Assembly (NCBI GenBank): GCA_036971615.1
Contig: JAYKKR010000004.1
Coordinates: 806,001-870,000, forward strand
Reading direction: 5' to 3'
DNA length: 64,000 nucleotides
Origin: Amyloporia xantha
Lineage: Eukaryota; Basidiomycota; Agaricomycetes; Polyporales; Adustoporiaceae
Below are positions 1 through 10,150 of the stretch, piece after piece. The notes under the pieces were generated by a model. That model did no database searches. It saw only the letters and a list, made by a program, of their open reading frames with translations, and was not told where the DNA came from. The position numbers were made by a program, and so were the translations under genes. The stretch's first letter is position 1. Each line of letters starts with the position of its first letter.

Positions 1-12
1 ACCATCCGGGTA

Positions 13-1996
13 GTGCCGCAAGTGAGGAAGTTCCTCGTTGCGTACTATAATGCATGCATGGACCATGGGATCTTTCCCAGCGTGTTCAAGAGATCCATAA
101 CGGTTGTATTGGCAAAGCCCAATAAGCCGGATTACTCCAAAGCAAAGGCCTACCGGCCAATATGCGTGCTCAATTGCCTGGGAAAGCTCATGGAGAAGGT
201 GTTATCCCGGCGCTTACAATTTGATGCCCAAAAATACGGTATCATGCACCCGTGCCAATTCAGTGGAACTATACAACATAGCACCACCGATGCGGGAATA
301 CAATTGGTCCATTTCATACGCGAAGCGTGGTCCAGAGACATCACACCTTGAGCTTTGTTGTTGGATGTATCACAATTTTACCCTTGCATCAATCATGATG
401 CGTTGCTAGGTATCATGCGGAAACAGGGATTCGATGAGAAAACCTGTTTGTTTTTCGCGAATTACATGAAAGGGCGTCAAACCCAATTCGCATTCAATGG
501 GGTCCTCACGGACCCCGTGGACTTCTCAGTAGGCATGGGACAGGGATCATCCCTCTCCCCCGTTCTATTGGGATTATACATTGCGCCTGTCCTGCATAAG
601 TGGGCTCCAACCCATGAATTGCAGACAGGAAATACATGTGTACAGTTCTTCGTCGACGATGGATTGATAATGACTGCGGAGAAGGCTACCCCAGAGTCTG
701 ATCTAACGCAGCTTGATCATAACAATGGCCAGTTGGCTGGAATGTTTCACCCGTTAGTGGAGGACCTCAACCGCATAGGTTGCGGTGTCGAAGCTGACAA
801 ATTAGAACTCATGCACTTCTGGCACTACCAGAAGAAAGTGTGGCACGAGAACCAACCCCTCGGGCCGGACATTGCGCTCCAAATCGATGGGCAATTAGTA
901 CGCCTTTCTCCAAAGGCAGCCATGCGATACTTGGGATTCTTTTTAGACCCCAAGTTGTCATTCAAAGCACACGTGCGATTCTATGCCAACAAAGCGGCTA
1001 GCACTGTCAACGCTCTCAGAATGCTCGGGAACTCATCCCGAGGATTCCACCCAATCAACAAACGGCGACTATATGTAGCGCACGTCATACCGTTGATGCT
1101 ATATGGTGCCCAACTTTGGTGGAACCCAAAGTGGAAGCACATCAAGTGGATCCAAAAGGAGCTACAAACAGCACAGTCGAGAGCGGCTAGGTGGATAACC
1201 GGCTGTTTCCGAACTACACCAGTAGGTGCCATGGAGATGCTGGCTGGGCTTGTCCCGGTCCGCTTCCAAGTGGACAGATACATGGAGAAAGCAGCTCTTC
1301 GGGCCCGCCGGATCCATGAAGGACACCCAATGCGGGCTATATTGCCTGATGGATGGGTGGTCAATCAAACCAACATCATCGCTCCGTTCCCCCTCTGGGC
1401 GCGGAAGGTGAAGAAGGAAGTAGTGACGCCGTTGACTCACATAGATGAGATCGGGTGACAAACGGCTGAGGATTTTGCACTGCTTCACGCGGAAGCGCGA
1501 CCCGGCTTCAGAGTGTTGGATCAATTCCAATCACAAATGACCGAGTTATTTTTGGATGCTTCAGACATTCCGCCCAAGAATGACACGGATAAGTTTAACA
1601 AGTGGATGGATGAAACCTGGTGGCCGGAATTCCGGTCACAACAGGCGCGTATGTTCGGCCGCTTACTGTTCACCGATGGATCCTATAAATCGGATCAAGA
1701 CGGTACTAGATCTGGAAGTTCATGGCTAGTCATGGACGGGCCGTTCCAGGTAAACAGCGGCAAATTTGGTGGGGGGAAATCCCTCAGCTATGATGCTGAA
1801 ATGATGGCGCTCGCACGCGGTCTTCGTGAGGTGACTTGCGAAGCCGAATATGACATCATCCACATCACAATCCTGTCTAATAACAAGGCAGCATTGAAGC
1901 AAATCATACGACCCAACGTGGGGCCATCACAGATGGCAGCCATCTCGGGTTGCCAATCGATCCGGGCATTCCTACAGGATAGACCGGATCGCACTG
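13..1996 (+). pseudogene. LINE reverse transcriptase and N-terminal half of RNase H (broken)
   Basis: One frame runs through the whole stretch but is broken by TGA at 349-351 and at 1456-1458. The 5' part begins mid-domain with RT motifs (PNKPDYSKAKAYRPICVLN). After the first stop come LLLDVSQFYPCINH and MGQGSSLSPVL. The catalytic FVDD at about 650-662 is the LINE form of YADD. From about 1660 an RNase H domain starts, with TDGSYKS (first Asp) and YDAEMMAL (Glu). The third acidic site reads ILSNNKAAL, where SDNxxAL is usual, so this Asp appears to be Asn. The domain is cut at 1996 by the Gypsy LTR and resumes at 14726. Both stops fit CGA to TGA decay. The element is dead. Confidence 0.9.
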
Positions 1997-2566
1997 TGTT
2001 GCGACTTAGAGTCAAGCGACAGGGGAAGAACAAACCTAAATGGCCGAGGGCGTTCGACTAGGTCTTATCGAAGCGATGACGAGCTATGCTCAAGTCTAAG
2101 GCTAGGGACAAGGTAAAATAAATGTAAGTAATGGTAAGTATGTACAGGCAAGCTTGGCTTACCTAGGGACAAGAGGTCGAAACTGAAGTCCCCAGGCAGA
2201 GGCGTGCTACTTATATACTACAAGAGTTCAGGGCAGGCTATCTACATGGTCCGTGCGCAGGTGGTCTGTGTGCAGCCTGAGTAAGCAGGCTATGAGTCAT
2301 AAGTGATGTCGTGAGCGGAGCCCGGCGGGGCCCGAGGTCGGCTGGCACCGTGCTTAAGTAAACGTCCGTAAAGGGAAGGCGGGACGGAGTCTGTGGGAAG
2401 GGAACATGTGACCTGTAATGGTCGACGCGTCTAAGTCCATGAACAAGGAGCTTGCGATGTATACAGTAGAATGGCCGTTCGAATAAGAGGGGAAAATAAC
2501 GATGAGTAAAAGGAGAAAATTGTCCGTATATAGAAAGGAAGAAACGCTCGATGTCAACTCGTGACA
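1997..2566 (-). repeat. Gypsy LTR (3' LTR of the element)
   Basis: It starts TGTTGCGACT and ends CTCGTGACA on the + strand. It aligns without gaps to 14151-14720, with five differences at 2000, 2343, 2381, 2392 and 2477. Each is a transition inside a CpG of one of the two copies. It abuts target duplication CACTG at 1992-1996. Confidence 0.97.
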
Positions 2567-2579
2567 GTACCCCCCTCCT
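2567..2579 (-). promoter_or_regulatory. Polypurine tract of the Gypsy element
   Basis: The minus strand reads AGGAGGGGGGTAC directly next to the LTR start TGTCACG. It would prime plus-strand DNA synthesis. The pol stop codon TAG (2578-2580) overlaps it. Confidence 0.8.
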
Positions 2580-3590
2580 AACGCCGCATGACCTCATGCG
2601 CGCTTCCTTTCCCCATCTCCCAACCAGAACGGCAACGTGCTTCGGTCATTGCTTCAGGAAGTGGACGAAACTGCAATCCAGCAAAGATAGCGGCATTGAG
2701 TCGACGAGGCGCACTAGGGTGTCTACGATGGAAGATCTCGATGAGTTCCTTTGCGTTTGCGACGTTACGCGCTGGTTCCCAAGACGTATGGGACTCATCG
2801 TATCCTTTCCATTTGACAAGGTACTGAAGCTGGCGGCGGAATATATCTTCGCCTTCGACCTCAATAGGTGGCGGTTCGTCTGGTTCTCGACCCGGGATTT
2901 CACTACGTGTATGCTTGCTGAGCAAGGAGGCGTGGAAGACCGGATGAACTGGCACCGATTTGGGCAACTTCAGTTCATAGTCCAAATCACCGATCTTCCG
3001 TGTGACAGCGAAGGGGCCAAGGAGCTTGGGACTTAGCTTTCTGCTCGGCTGTTTCAGCTTCAGATTACGAGCATCCAGCCATACCTTGTCACCAGGTTCG
3101 AACACTGGTGCCTCCTGTACGTGCCTATCATAGTACGTCTTCATGCGCTCAGCAGACAGCTCAAGCGCAGCGCACGTGTCATCCCGTATTTCCTGCAACA
3201 ACTTCAACCTATCTTCCGCAGCGGGTACCTTCGACATGGGGTTCAAGCGGATTTGGAGATCGGGGTTATAGGCCTGGTTCAAAAAGAAAGGGGAATAACC
3301 GGTTGCAGAGTGAACTCGATTGTTCAGTGCAAACTCCGCAAAAGGTAACTGTTTCGCCCAATCGTCCTGTCTATGGCTGACATAAGCCCTAAGATACTGC
3401 TCGATCTCTTGATTCCACCGCTCTGTCTGCCCGTCTGTCTGCGGGTGAAAGGCAGTCGACATGGCTGGTTCGATATGCATCCCTTTGTAGATCGCATGCA
3501 GATACTTTGACGCGAATTGGGGACCTCGGTCTGATATGACCTTGGCCGGGGCCCCATGATGTGAAAAGACATTGCGTATATAAAGTTCCG
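2578..3590 (-). pseudogene. Gypsy integrase core (second half) and chromodomain, cut off by the Copia insertion
   Basis: The frame continues the fragment at 7371-8070 once the Copia element and one copy of its target duplication are removed (TAEGAVE then LYIRNVFSHHG). It holds the second and third catalytic residues of the integrase, in VISDRGPQF (Asp) and HPQTDGQTERWNQ (Glu). A GPY/F-like region follows. A chromodomain begins around LQYLVKWKGYDESHTSW, with the expected aromatic residues. Chromodomain integrases are known to steer insertion toward marked chromatin; whether this one did is inference. No internal stop is seen. The 5' end is lost to the insertion at 3590/3591. Confidence 0.93.
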
Positions 3591-3946
3591 TGTCAGAGCC
3601 ACAGACGAAAGGCGGGCTCAATCAATCGATGCTCAAGTATACAGACAGCTAGAGTCCGAGTTGAGCAACTGTATATTGAGCTAATATACCTAACCACTCA
3701 CCTAGAGTCCGAGTTGAGCAACTGGGGAAGCCAGGATGCAACGGACTCTGAGGTGGTGCGCTTTGGGAACAAACAACGATCAACACAGAAGTGGCAACTA
3801 CTCTAGGGGTGTAGGTAAAGAACAGATTCTATCATAGGTGCAGAAGGAGATAGGAATAAAGTGAATAGACAGAAAGATAGCTATAGATGTAAGGAGTCCA
3901 TAGAAATAGTTTTCAATAAGAGAGGTGAAGAATTACTCGTTTGACA
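3591..3946 (-). repeat. Copia 3' LTR (356 bp)
   Basis: The ends are TGTCAGAGCC and CGTTTGACA on the + strand. The last ~53 bp match 7318-7370 with a few differences. It contains a 23-bp direct repeat at 3649-3671 and 3702-3724. The minus strand just outside (3947-3959) reads AAGGGGGAG, a fitting polypurine tract. Confidence 0.85.
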
Positions 3947-3998
3947 CTCCCCCTTAATGAGACACCTCTCATTGTCCAAGCTCCCCCTGAATCCAACC

Positions 3999-4490
3999 TT
4001 ACTCCAAACCCATCATGCGCCGCAAGTGCTCGACCTGAGGCTTTGCCAGAGCCTTGGTGAGCAAATCTGCAGGCATCTCATGAGTGGAGACATAGATAGG
4101 TTTGATGTACCCAGCCTCAACCTCATCGCGTAGCCAGTAGAAGCGGAGGTCGAGGTGTTTGAGTCGACCGTGATGCTCCGGATTCTTCGACACAGTGAGT
4201 GCGGACTGATTGTCGATACAGAGGGTAGAGGGAGGATCATACCCATAGCCAATCTCAGAGAGAAGATTGCGCATCCACTTGATGTCCCTTCCAGCCTCGA
4301 CCGCAGCAACATATTCTGACTCCGTGGTGGAAAGAGTGACGATGGATTGCAGCTTGCTACTCCAGTTGACAGCGCCTGTACCCATGCGAACCAGGTAGCC
4401 ACTTGTGGAACGTCCATTCTCCAGATTATCGCCATGCGATGCATCTGTGAACGTCACAAAGGGCTCTGTAGTCGAAGGGTCAGGGCGGTA
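3999..4490 (-). pseudogene. Copia RNase H fragment (C-terminal end of pol)
   Basis: About 164 residues of typical Copia RNase H survive. They include FVTFTDASHGDN (first Asp), STSGYLVRMG, TLSTTESEYVAAVEAGRDIKW (Glu), LCIDNQSALTVSKNPEHHG (Asp) and KHLDLRFYWLRDEV. The end DLLTKALAKPQVEHLRRMMG is the usual Copia C-terminus, followed by the stop at 3999-4001. The upstream RT is missing because the frame is cut at 4490/4491 by the inserted element. No stop lies inside the surviving part. Confidence 0.9.
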
Positions 4491-5747
4491 CATCAGGAAA
4501 AACCATATTAGTCCCAGGCTGCTTTAAGAGCATCCAAGAGCATCCTAGAGACTTCAGAGTATTCAAAGTACTCAGAGTAGCCAGAGTGCTCTCAAACTAC
4601 GTCGACATGAGAATTTTTTCTCAGAGTAACTCAGAGTAACCTGAGAGTAGCCTGAGAGTACTCTTAGATGAATCTATGTAGTCTTTTGTCGTCTCTCACA
4701 CCTAATTATAGTTTGTATCAGAGCACTCTCAAGGTTACAGTATTATAATAGAACATAGCAGTATATTCACAAATAATATACATGCTCAAGATAATCTAAT
4801 ACTAGCAGCCTTAATGATTACGTCCAATGAGATAGCTCAAGACAGAAATCTCCACATCACCAAACTAATGGTATTATTCAGTATACAGTAATATAAAATG
4901 CAAAGCCAAAAGACGTACACAAGATCTATGAAGATATTTTGTTGTGTGGCCAAAATATAAGAGAATCTAATAGACGAATTCAGGTAAAGTCCAATTAGTT
5001 GAAGGAGCAAGACAAGGTACTTACATAAGTAGTATTTTCACAGTAAACTGAAGCCGAATAGCATGGACAATAATACTCTAAGAATTGACAAAGCGATCAA
5101 CAAAGGAATTGAGATAGAAGTGAACAACTTACCTGACAGAATCAGGGTTGATCGTGTCGCACAAGTCTGTAGATACAATAATTTAGAGCAGCTAAAAATG
5201 GAGAAGCAAATGAACGACTTACATGTTGGGAGTATGTATTCTCATCAAAGTTTGAAATTATAGACAACGACTCACCATTCATTACAAGCCTTACAAAAGC
5301 ATGCATTCATGCACAGTGCATGTCATATCTATTAAATGTAATGGACACGTCAGCCTGAAAGGGTATTATGGACAAACTTACATTGCTTTGCTGTCGCATG
5401 ATGACAGCCAACAGCCAACCTTCAATGTTGGTGATTTGGATTGTGATTAGAGATAGAAATAGTGTTAGTTATTCATAGATACAAATAAGAATAGGAAGAA
5501 GATATGTACTTACCTGTGTCCACAATTTCTAACGACCCATATGCTCTGCCAGCACATCACCATACCTGAGGCAAATCCAGCCAGAGAGACGGCCACAGAT
5601 TAGAAATCACCAGATATAGCCCAGAGGATGAGAAGAACAATCAATGAGTGAACAGAAACAAGCAGAAATGTGAAGTGGCATGAAAGAAGACGAAGCAAGG
5701 TGGGTGTTGAGGAAGAAGAGAAAGAACGACCATGAGTGCCTAATTTG

Positions 5748-5777
5748 GGTGTCAGTCTGTCGCGTCAAACTGACACC
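5748..5777. repeat. Short inverted repeat inside the 2.8-kb element
   Basis: GGTGTCAGT (5748-5756) and ACTGACACC (5769-5777) form a 9-bp stem with a 12-nt loop. Its role is unknown. It could mark the end of a smaller nested element or be chance. Confidence 0.4.
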
Positions 5778-6619
5778 TGTTCTGGGAACCCTGGATTAGG
5801 GTCAGCAGGGACTTAGACGCATTTGCACTTCTCCTCAGCCATTCTTTCTTGCTGCTACCTTTCTATATCTATGCTCTTTGCTGTCTTAGATCTCACAAAC
5901 TGTTGACTAGGGACTCTGACTCAGTATCTATGGCTTTTGGGCATCTCTTTTCCACTGGAACTTCAGTGAGCACAGACGGTTGCTCTGTGCCTGCTCTGCA
6001 CTATATAGGAATTTCTGTGAGTAATCCTTCTCTCTTTCTTATTTCCTATTCTTGGAGAATAGTCTCAGGACTGTCTAAGCATGCTGGGTGGAGTTTGGAA
6101 GGAGATTTGGAGGGGTTGGAGGGTTGGAGATGGAATGGGCGCTTTTTTGCAATTTTGATTGGGAGATAACTGTGGATCCAATGTGGGTTACCCTTTCGCT
6201 TTTATACCATTCTATTCGCATTGTCAAGCCCTTCCAGACAAGCCCTTGCTCATCCAAATCCGTCCACTCCTTCCTCCTCTGTTGCCCTTTTTCATCAAAA
6301 ACCTCGTCTTGTCCATATCTCAGGAACCCATGGACGGTTTCCTTTGATTGTTGGATAGAATGAAAGCCCTAATTGCAGGCTTTGCGACGATATATACATT
6401 GGTGGGTCTGCATCCAGTGGTTTTCGTTCTATGGTTGCATGTTGAACGACCTCCTCCTCATGCTCCCATTCCTCATGTGTGTCCTTCTATATCTATTCCT
6501 GCACTGATATATCACATTATTCAACTATATAACACTCCTTTACCTCCCCATGTATCTAGTTGCAGTCTCTTTTATTGGCCAGAGTCCAGATTCTCACTTC
6601 TGAGATGCGTCTTACTCTG

Positions 6620-6654
6620 TTTGACCTTTGACCTTTGACCTCTGACTTTTGACT
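6620..6654. repeat. Five tandem 7-bp units (TTTGACC type)
   Basis: There are three exact TTTGACC units followed by TCTGACT and TTTGACT. It lies within the 2.8-kb element. Confidence 0.7.
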
Positions 6655-7317
6655 GTTAACCATCAGTAAAAGGATGACTTTGTGGATGTATGGAGTGAAT
6701 ATGAATGAAGGAGAGGAGATGACTGTAGCTGCACAGAGGTGAGTACACATATTATATCCCTACTTTTGCTCCTTTCTGATACAAGTATGCTCTTTTCATG
6801 CAACACAGTATCTTCTTTCTCTCACCACTATATTCCTGCTATTCAGCAGCTCTTTGTGCTTATTCTGTATGAATGTACATTTCTTATTTCAATATCTCCA
6901 TTTTACCCAGTACCACAGATCACCTTCACATGTATTTAACTTAAATCATTCTAATAAAACCTATAAAGTGAATAGAATGATAGTAAGTAGTAGGATACTA
7001 TAGCTATTTCATATCCAGTAGAAAATATAGCTCAAATAATGCATATCAGAGATGCCAGCAATTTATTATACAAACAAGTGAGAAAACAATCTATTTGCAT
7101 ATTATACTGTTCAGAAATAATGCATTATAGCTTTATAAATATACTACTGTCTCACAGAGAAACACAAGCTAGCCTAGGATGCTCTGAGAAATCTAAAATA
7201 TCTCAGAGAAACTCAGGCTTACCTGAGATGCTCTGAGATAACCTGAGCTACTCTGAGAAACCTCATATATCTCAGAGCACCCTAGGTTACCTCAGAGAAA
7301 AAGTGTTTTTCCTGATG

Positions 7318-7370
7318 GAGTCCATAGAAATAGTTTTCAAGAAGAAAGGTGAAGAATTACTCATTTGACA
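7318..7370 (-). repeat. Copia 5' LTR fragment (53 bp)
   Basis: It matches the last ~53 bp of the LTR at 3591-3946 with a few substitutions and ends TTTGACA next to target duplication TTCCA. The rest of this LTR has been replaced by the element ending at 7317. Confidence 0.85.
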
Positions 7371-8070
7371 TTCCACGGCACCTTCGGCAGTCAGAGTCTC
7401 ATGACATGCCGAGAAGTGTACCATCTTGGTGAAGCGATCTGCAGTGACCAGGATTGAATCGAACCCATCGGACTTGGGGAGACCCACGATCATATCGGTG
7501 GTAATAACCTGCCAAGGGCGCTCTGGAATCTCATTCGGTTTGAGCGGTCCTTGTGGTTTAGCGGGGAATGTCTTGGTACGGTTGCACGTATCGCAGGTGC
7601 TTACGTACTCATTGACAAACTTGGACATTCCCGGCCACCAATAGTTTCGCGATACTAACTCGAGGGTCTTGGCTCGCCCCGGGTGACCGGCTGCAGGTGC
7701 GTCGTGGTGGATTTTAACAATATCCCGTCGAAGCTCTGCATTCTTCGGGACGTAAACGCACCCTCGAAACAGCAGAAGCCCTTGCTCGGCATTCCACTCA
7801 GTGAAGTCGCGTTGTAGCCGGGGCGGGCCTAGATTCTGAATTTTTTCTAGGGCGTCCGCCACCTCCCGATCCTTGTCTGAACATTCTCGAATTCGCTTCA
7901 GCAGCGATCGATCTGCCACAACTGCTGCATGCCCACGCTGCGTGGAGGAAATGTGGAACTGTTCCGGTTTCAGGACAATCTGATCCACGTTGTCATCGTC
8001 ATCTCCAACCTGTAGGTCTGGGCGACGAGACAAGGCGTCAGCCTTTCCATTCGACTTGCCCGACTTGTGA
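7371..8070 (-). pseudogene. Gypsy integrase zinc-binding domain and first half of the core (fragment)
   Basis: On the minus strand it begins with the RNase H/integrase linker (HKSGKSNGKADALSRRPD), directly continuing the RNase H frame at 10151 once the foldback element is removed. A His-His-Cys-Cys zinc domain follows (HHDAPAAGHPGR ... YVSTCDTCNRTK). The first catalytic Asp is in VITTDMIVGLPKS. The fragment ends at ACHETLTAEGAVE, where the Copia inserted, and the rest is at 2578-3590. No stop codon is seen within the Gypsy part. Confidence 0.92.
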
Positions 8071-9060
8071 CAGCTGCTTATGTACTAATGATGCACCAAC
8101 ATGTTGGGTAGGCCCAAACACGGTTATGCACCAGGCAGCGCATTGGCCTGGCTGTTGGTGCATCAGATGCTAGGGGCCAAATAGGGCAGGTGTAGTGTGA
8201 CAGTAGCTGGTGTCGTATGGCTTATAAATCAGGCCGAAAGCGGAAATACACATTAAATCTATAGCAGATGTGTATAATTCAAACTCAGCCGGTATGTAAG
8301 CATCCAAATAAGGAAGGTGGGCATGTATGGGCTCATTTTGATGCTTGTAATGGTGGCTATTAGAGTCTGCTGCTTATAATGGATTCTAATGAAACATATT
8401 ACTATTGTATACCACTGGAATGCTTACAAATGGGGCTATTCAAATATTGTAATGAAAATTGTATTGATCTAGGCTGGTAGAAGCTTGTATTGAATGCCAC
8501 TGTTATATACCATTAGAATGCTTATAAATGGAGCTATTCAAATATTGTAATACAAATTGTATTGGTCTGGGCTAATAAAATTTGTATTGGATGTATGCTT
8601 GTTATATATCAATAAAATGCAAAAAAATGGGATTGACAGGTACAGGTAAATGTGCATTTCACATATTGGCCTTGTATGCTTGTATGCTTGTAATCCTGGG
8701 CTTGTAAGCCTTTTTGCTGATCACCCAACCAACATGGAGCAATACAGATGCTGTATAACCATTTTCAGCCAAAATAATTTTCATACGCACCGCGTTCAAA
8801 AACATATTTTGTGTTTTTTGGCTCAAGTAAGCAAGCTATGGTGCTCAAACAAATTTTTCCGTATCACTGGAGTGATGGTCTACGACTTTCATTTATACCA
8901 TATATGGTAATTTCCACTTTTGGAAATCTCATTTCAGGTCCAGGGATGTATAGATACATAGGGCAGACATACAGAGGATGTAAAAGTCATCAAACTATGT
9001 CTAGATAAGTCTGCAACATGTGTTTGGCATGAGTCTTACATTGGTCTTACATGAGTCTTA
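8071..9060 (+). repeat. Left arm of the foldback element
   Basis: It is the reverse complement of the right arm with scattered small differences. The inner boundary is approximate, because similarity fades through the spaced TACATGAGTC-like repeats near 9040-9060. Confidence 0.85.
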
Positions 9061-9239
9061 CACAAGTTTCACCACTCTTGTTCTGTGTGCACTTCAACAG
9101 TGGTCAGTCTTTCACAACAGCAACTACATACATAGCTCATTCAATCACTTTGTACACATTGAGTATATACTGGTTTGAGTGTTCATTGATACTAGGATAT
9201 GAGTGACTGAAGTGCGTACACTAGCATAACCAGGATGGT

Positions 9240-10150
9240 GAAACATGAACATTCATGTAAGACCAATGTAAGACTCATGTAAGACTCATGTCAGACACAT
9301 GTTACAGACTTATCTAGACATAGTTCAATGACTGTTACACACTCTGTATGTCTGTCCTCTGTACTTATATACCCTGTGGGCACGGAGAGTGTTTGTCAAA
9401 AGTGGAAATTACCATATATGGTATAAATGAAAGTCGTAGACCATCACTCCAGTGATACGGAAAAATTTGTTTGAGCACCATAGCTTGCTTACTTGAGCCA
9501 AAAAACACAAAATATGTTTTTGAACGCGGTGCGTATGAAAATTATTTTGGCTGAAAATGGTTATACAGCATCTGTATTGCTCCATGTTGGTTGGGTGATC
9601 AGCAAAAAGGCTTACAAGCCCAGGATTACAAGCATACAAGCATACAAGGCCAATATGTGAAATGCACATTTACCTGTACCTGTCAATCCCATTTTTTTGC
9701 ATTTTATTGATATATAACAAGCATACATCCAATACAAATTTTATTAGCCCAGACCAATACAATTTGTATTACAATATTTGAATAACCCCATTTGTAAGCA
9801 TTCTAATGGTATACAATAGTAATATGTTTCATTAGAATCCATTATAAGCAGCAGACTCTAATAGCCACCATTACAAGCATCAAAATGAGCCCATACATGC
9901 CCACCTTCCTTATTTGGATGTTTACATACCGGCTGAGTTTGAATTATACACATCTGCTATAGATTTAATGTGTATTTCCGCTTTCGGCCTGATTTATAAG
10001 CCATACGACACCAGCTACTGTCACACTACACCTGCCCTATTTGGCCCCTAGCACCTGATGCACCAACAGCCAGGCCAATGCGCTGCCTGGTGCATAACCG
10101 CGTTTGGGCCTACCCAACATGTTGGTGCATCAGGTCTACATAAGTTGGTG
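9240..10150 (-). repeat. Right arm of the foldback element
   Basis: It is the inverted copy of 8071-9060. The inner boundary is approximate. The outer end abuts target duplication CTTGTGA at 10151-10157. Confidence 0.85.

Larger units (their letters stand above)
4491..7317. mobile_element. 2.8-kb non-autonomous DNA-transposon-like element with 13-bp terminal inverted repeats
   Basis: The ends are perfect 13-bp inverted repeats, CATCAGGAAAAAC at 4491-4503 and its complement at 7305-7317. Both ends carry many short subterminal repeats of the type CTCAGAG(T/C)A in both orientations, at about 4540-4680 and 7155-7300, as expected of transposase binding sites. The interior is AT-rich. Its short reading frames match nothing I recognise, so no transposase is evident. 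There is no target duplication. The left flank is Copia RNase H and the right flank is Copia LTR, which are far apart in an intact Copia. The superfamily is not assigned. Confidence 0.65.
3591..7370 (-). mobile_element. Ty1/Copia remnant inserted in the Gypsy integrase gene
   Basis: It is flanked by the 5-bp duplication TTCCG (3586-3590) and TTCCA (7371-7375), which differ by one CpG transition. Reading on the minus strand, only about 53 bp of the 5' LTR survives (7318-7370), then the RNase H end of pol (3999-4490), a polypurine tract just before 3946, and a complete 3' LTR (3591-3946). Gag, protease, integrase, RT and most of the 5' LTR are gone. In their place lies an unrelated 2.8-kb element (4491-7317). 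The intact target duplication at both outer ends shows that the Copia arrived whole and was hollowed out afterwards. Confidence 0.88.
8071..10150. mobile_element. Foldback (long inverted repeat) element, non-autonomous
   Basis: This 2,080-bp element is flanked by a 7-bp direct repeat CTTGTGA (8064-8070 and 10151-10157). About 1 kb of the left half (8071 to about 9060) is inverted in the right half (about 9240-10150) at very high identity, around a spacer of roughly 180 bp. An identical 86-codon frame therefore appears at 8650-8910 (+) and 9409-9669 (-). The outermost bases of the two arms (first ~27 bp) match only partly. Each arm starts with its own hairpin, with 13-bp stem TGATGCACCAACA at 8089-8101 and its complement at 8153-8165. 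There is no transposase. It interrupts the Gypsy between RNase H and integrase. Confidence 0.85.

Noticed and set aside
5849..6638. Run of adjacent + strand open frames in the 2.8-kb element
   Set aside because: The translations are rich in Leu/Ser/Pro/Phe from T/C-rich DNA, share no frame and show no domain, so no transposase is called.
8650..8910. 86-codon frame repeated exactly at 9409-9669 on the other strand
   Set aside because: It is a by-product of the inverted arms of the foldback element. There is no start context, domain or codon bias of a gene.
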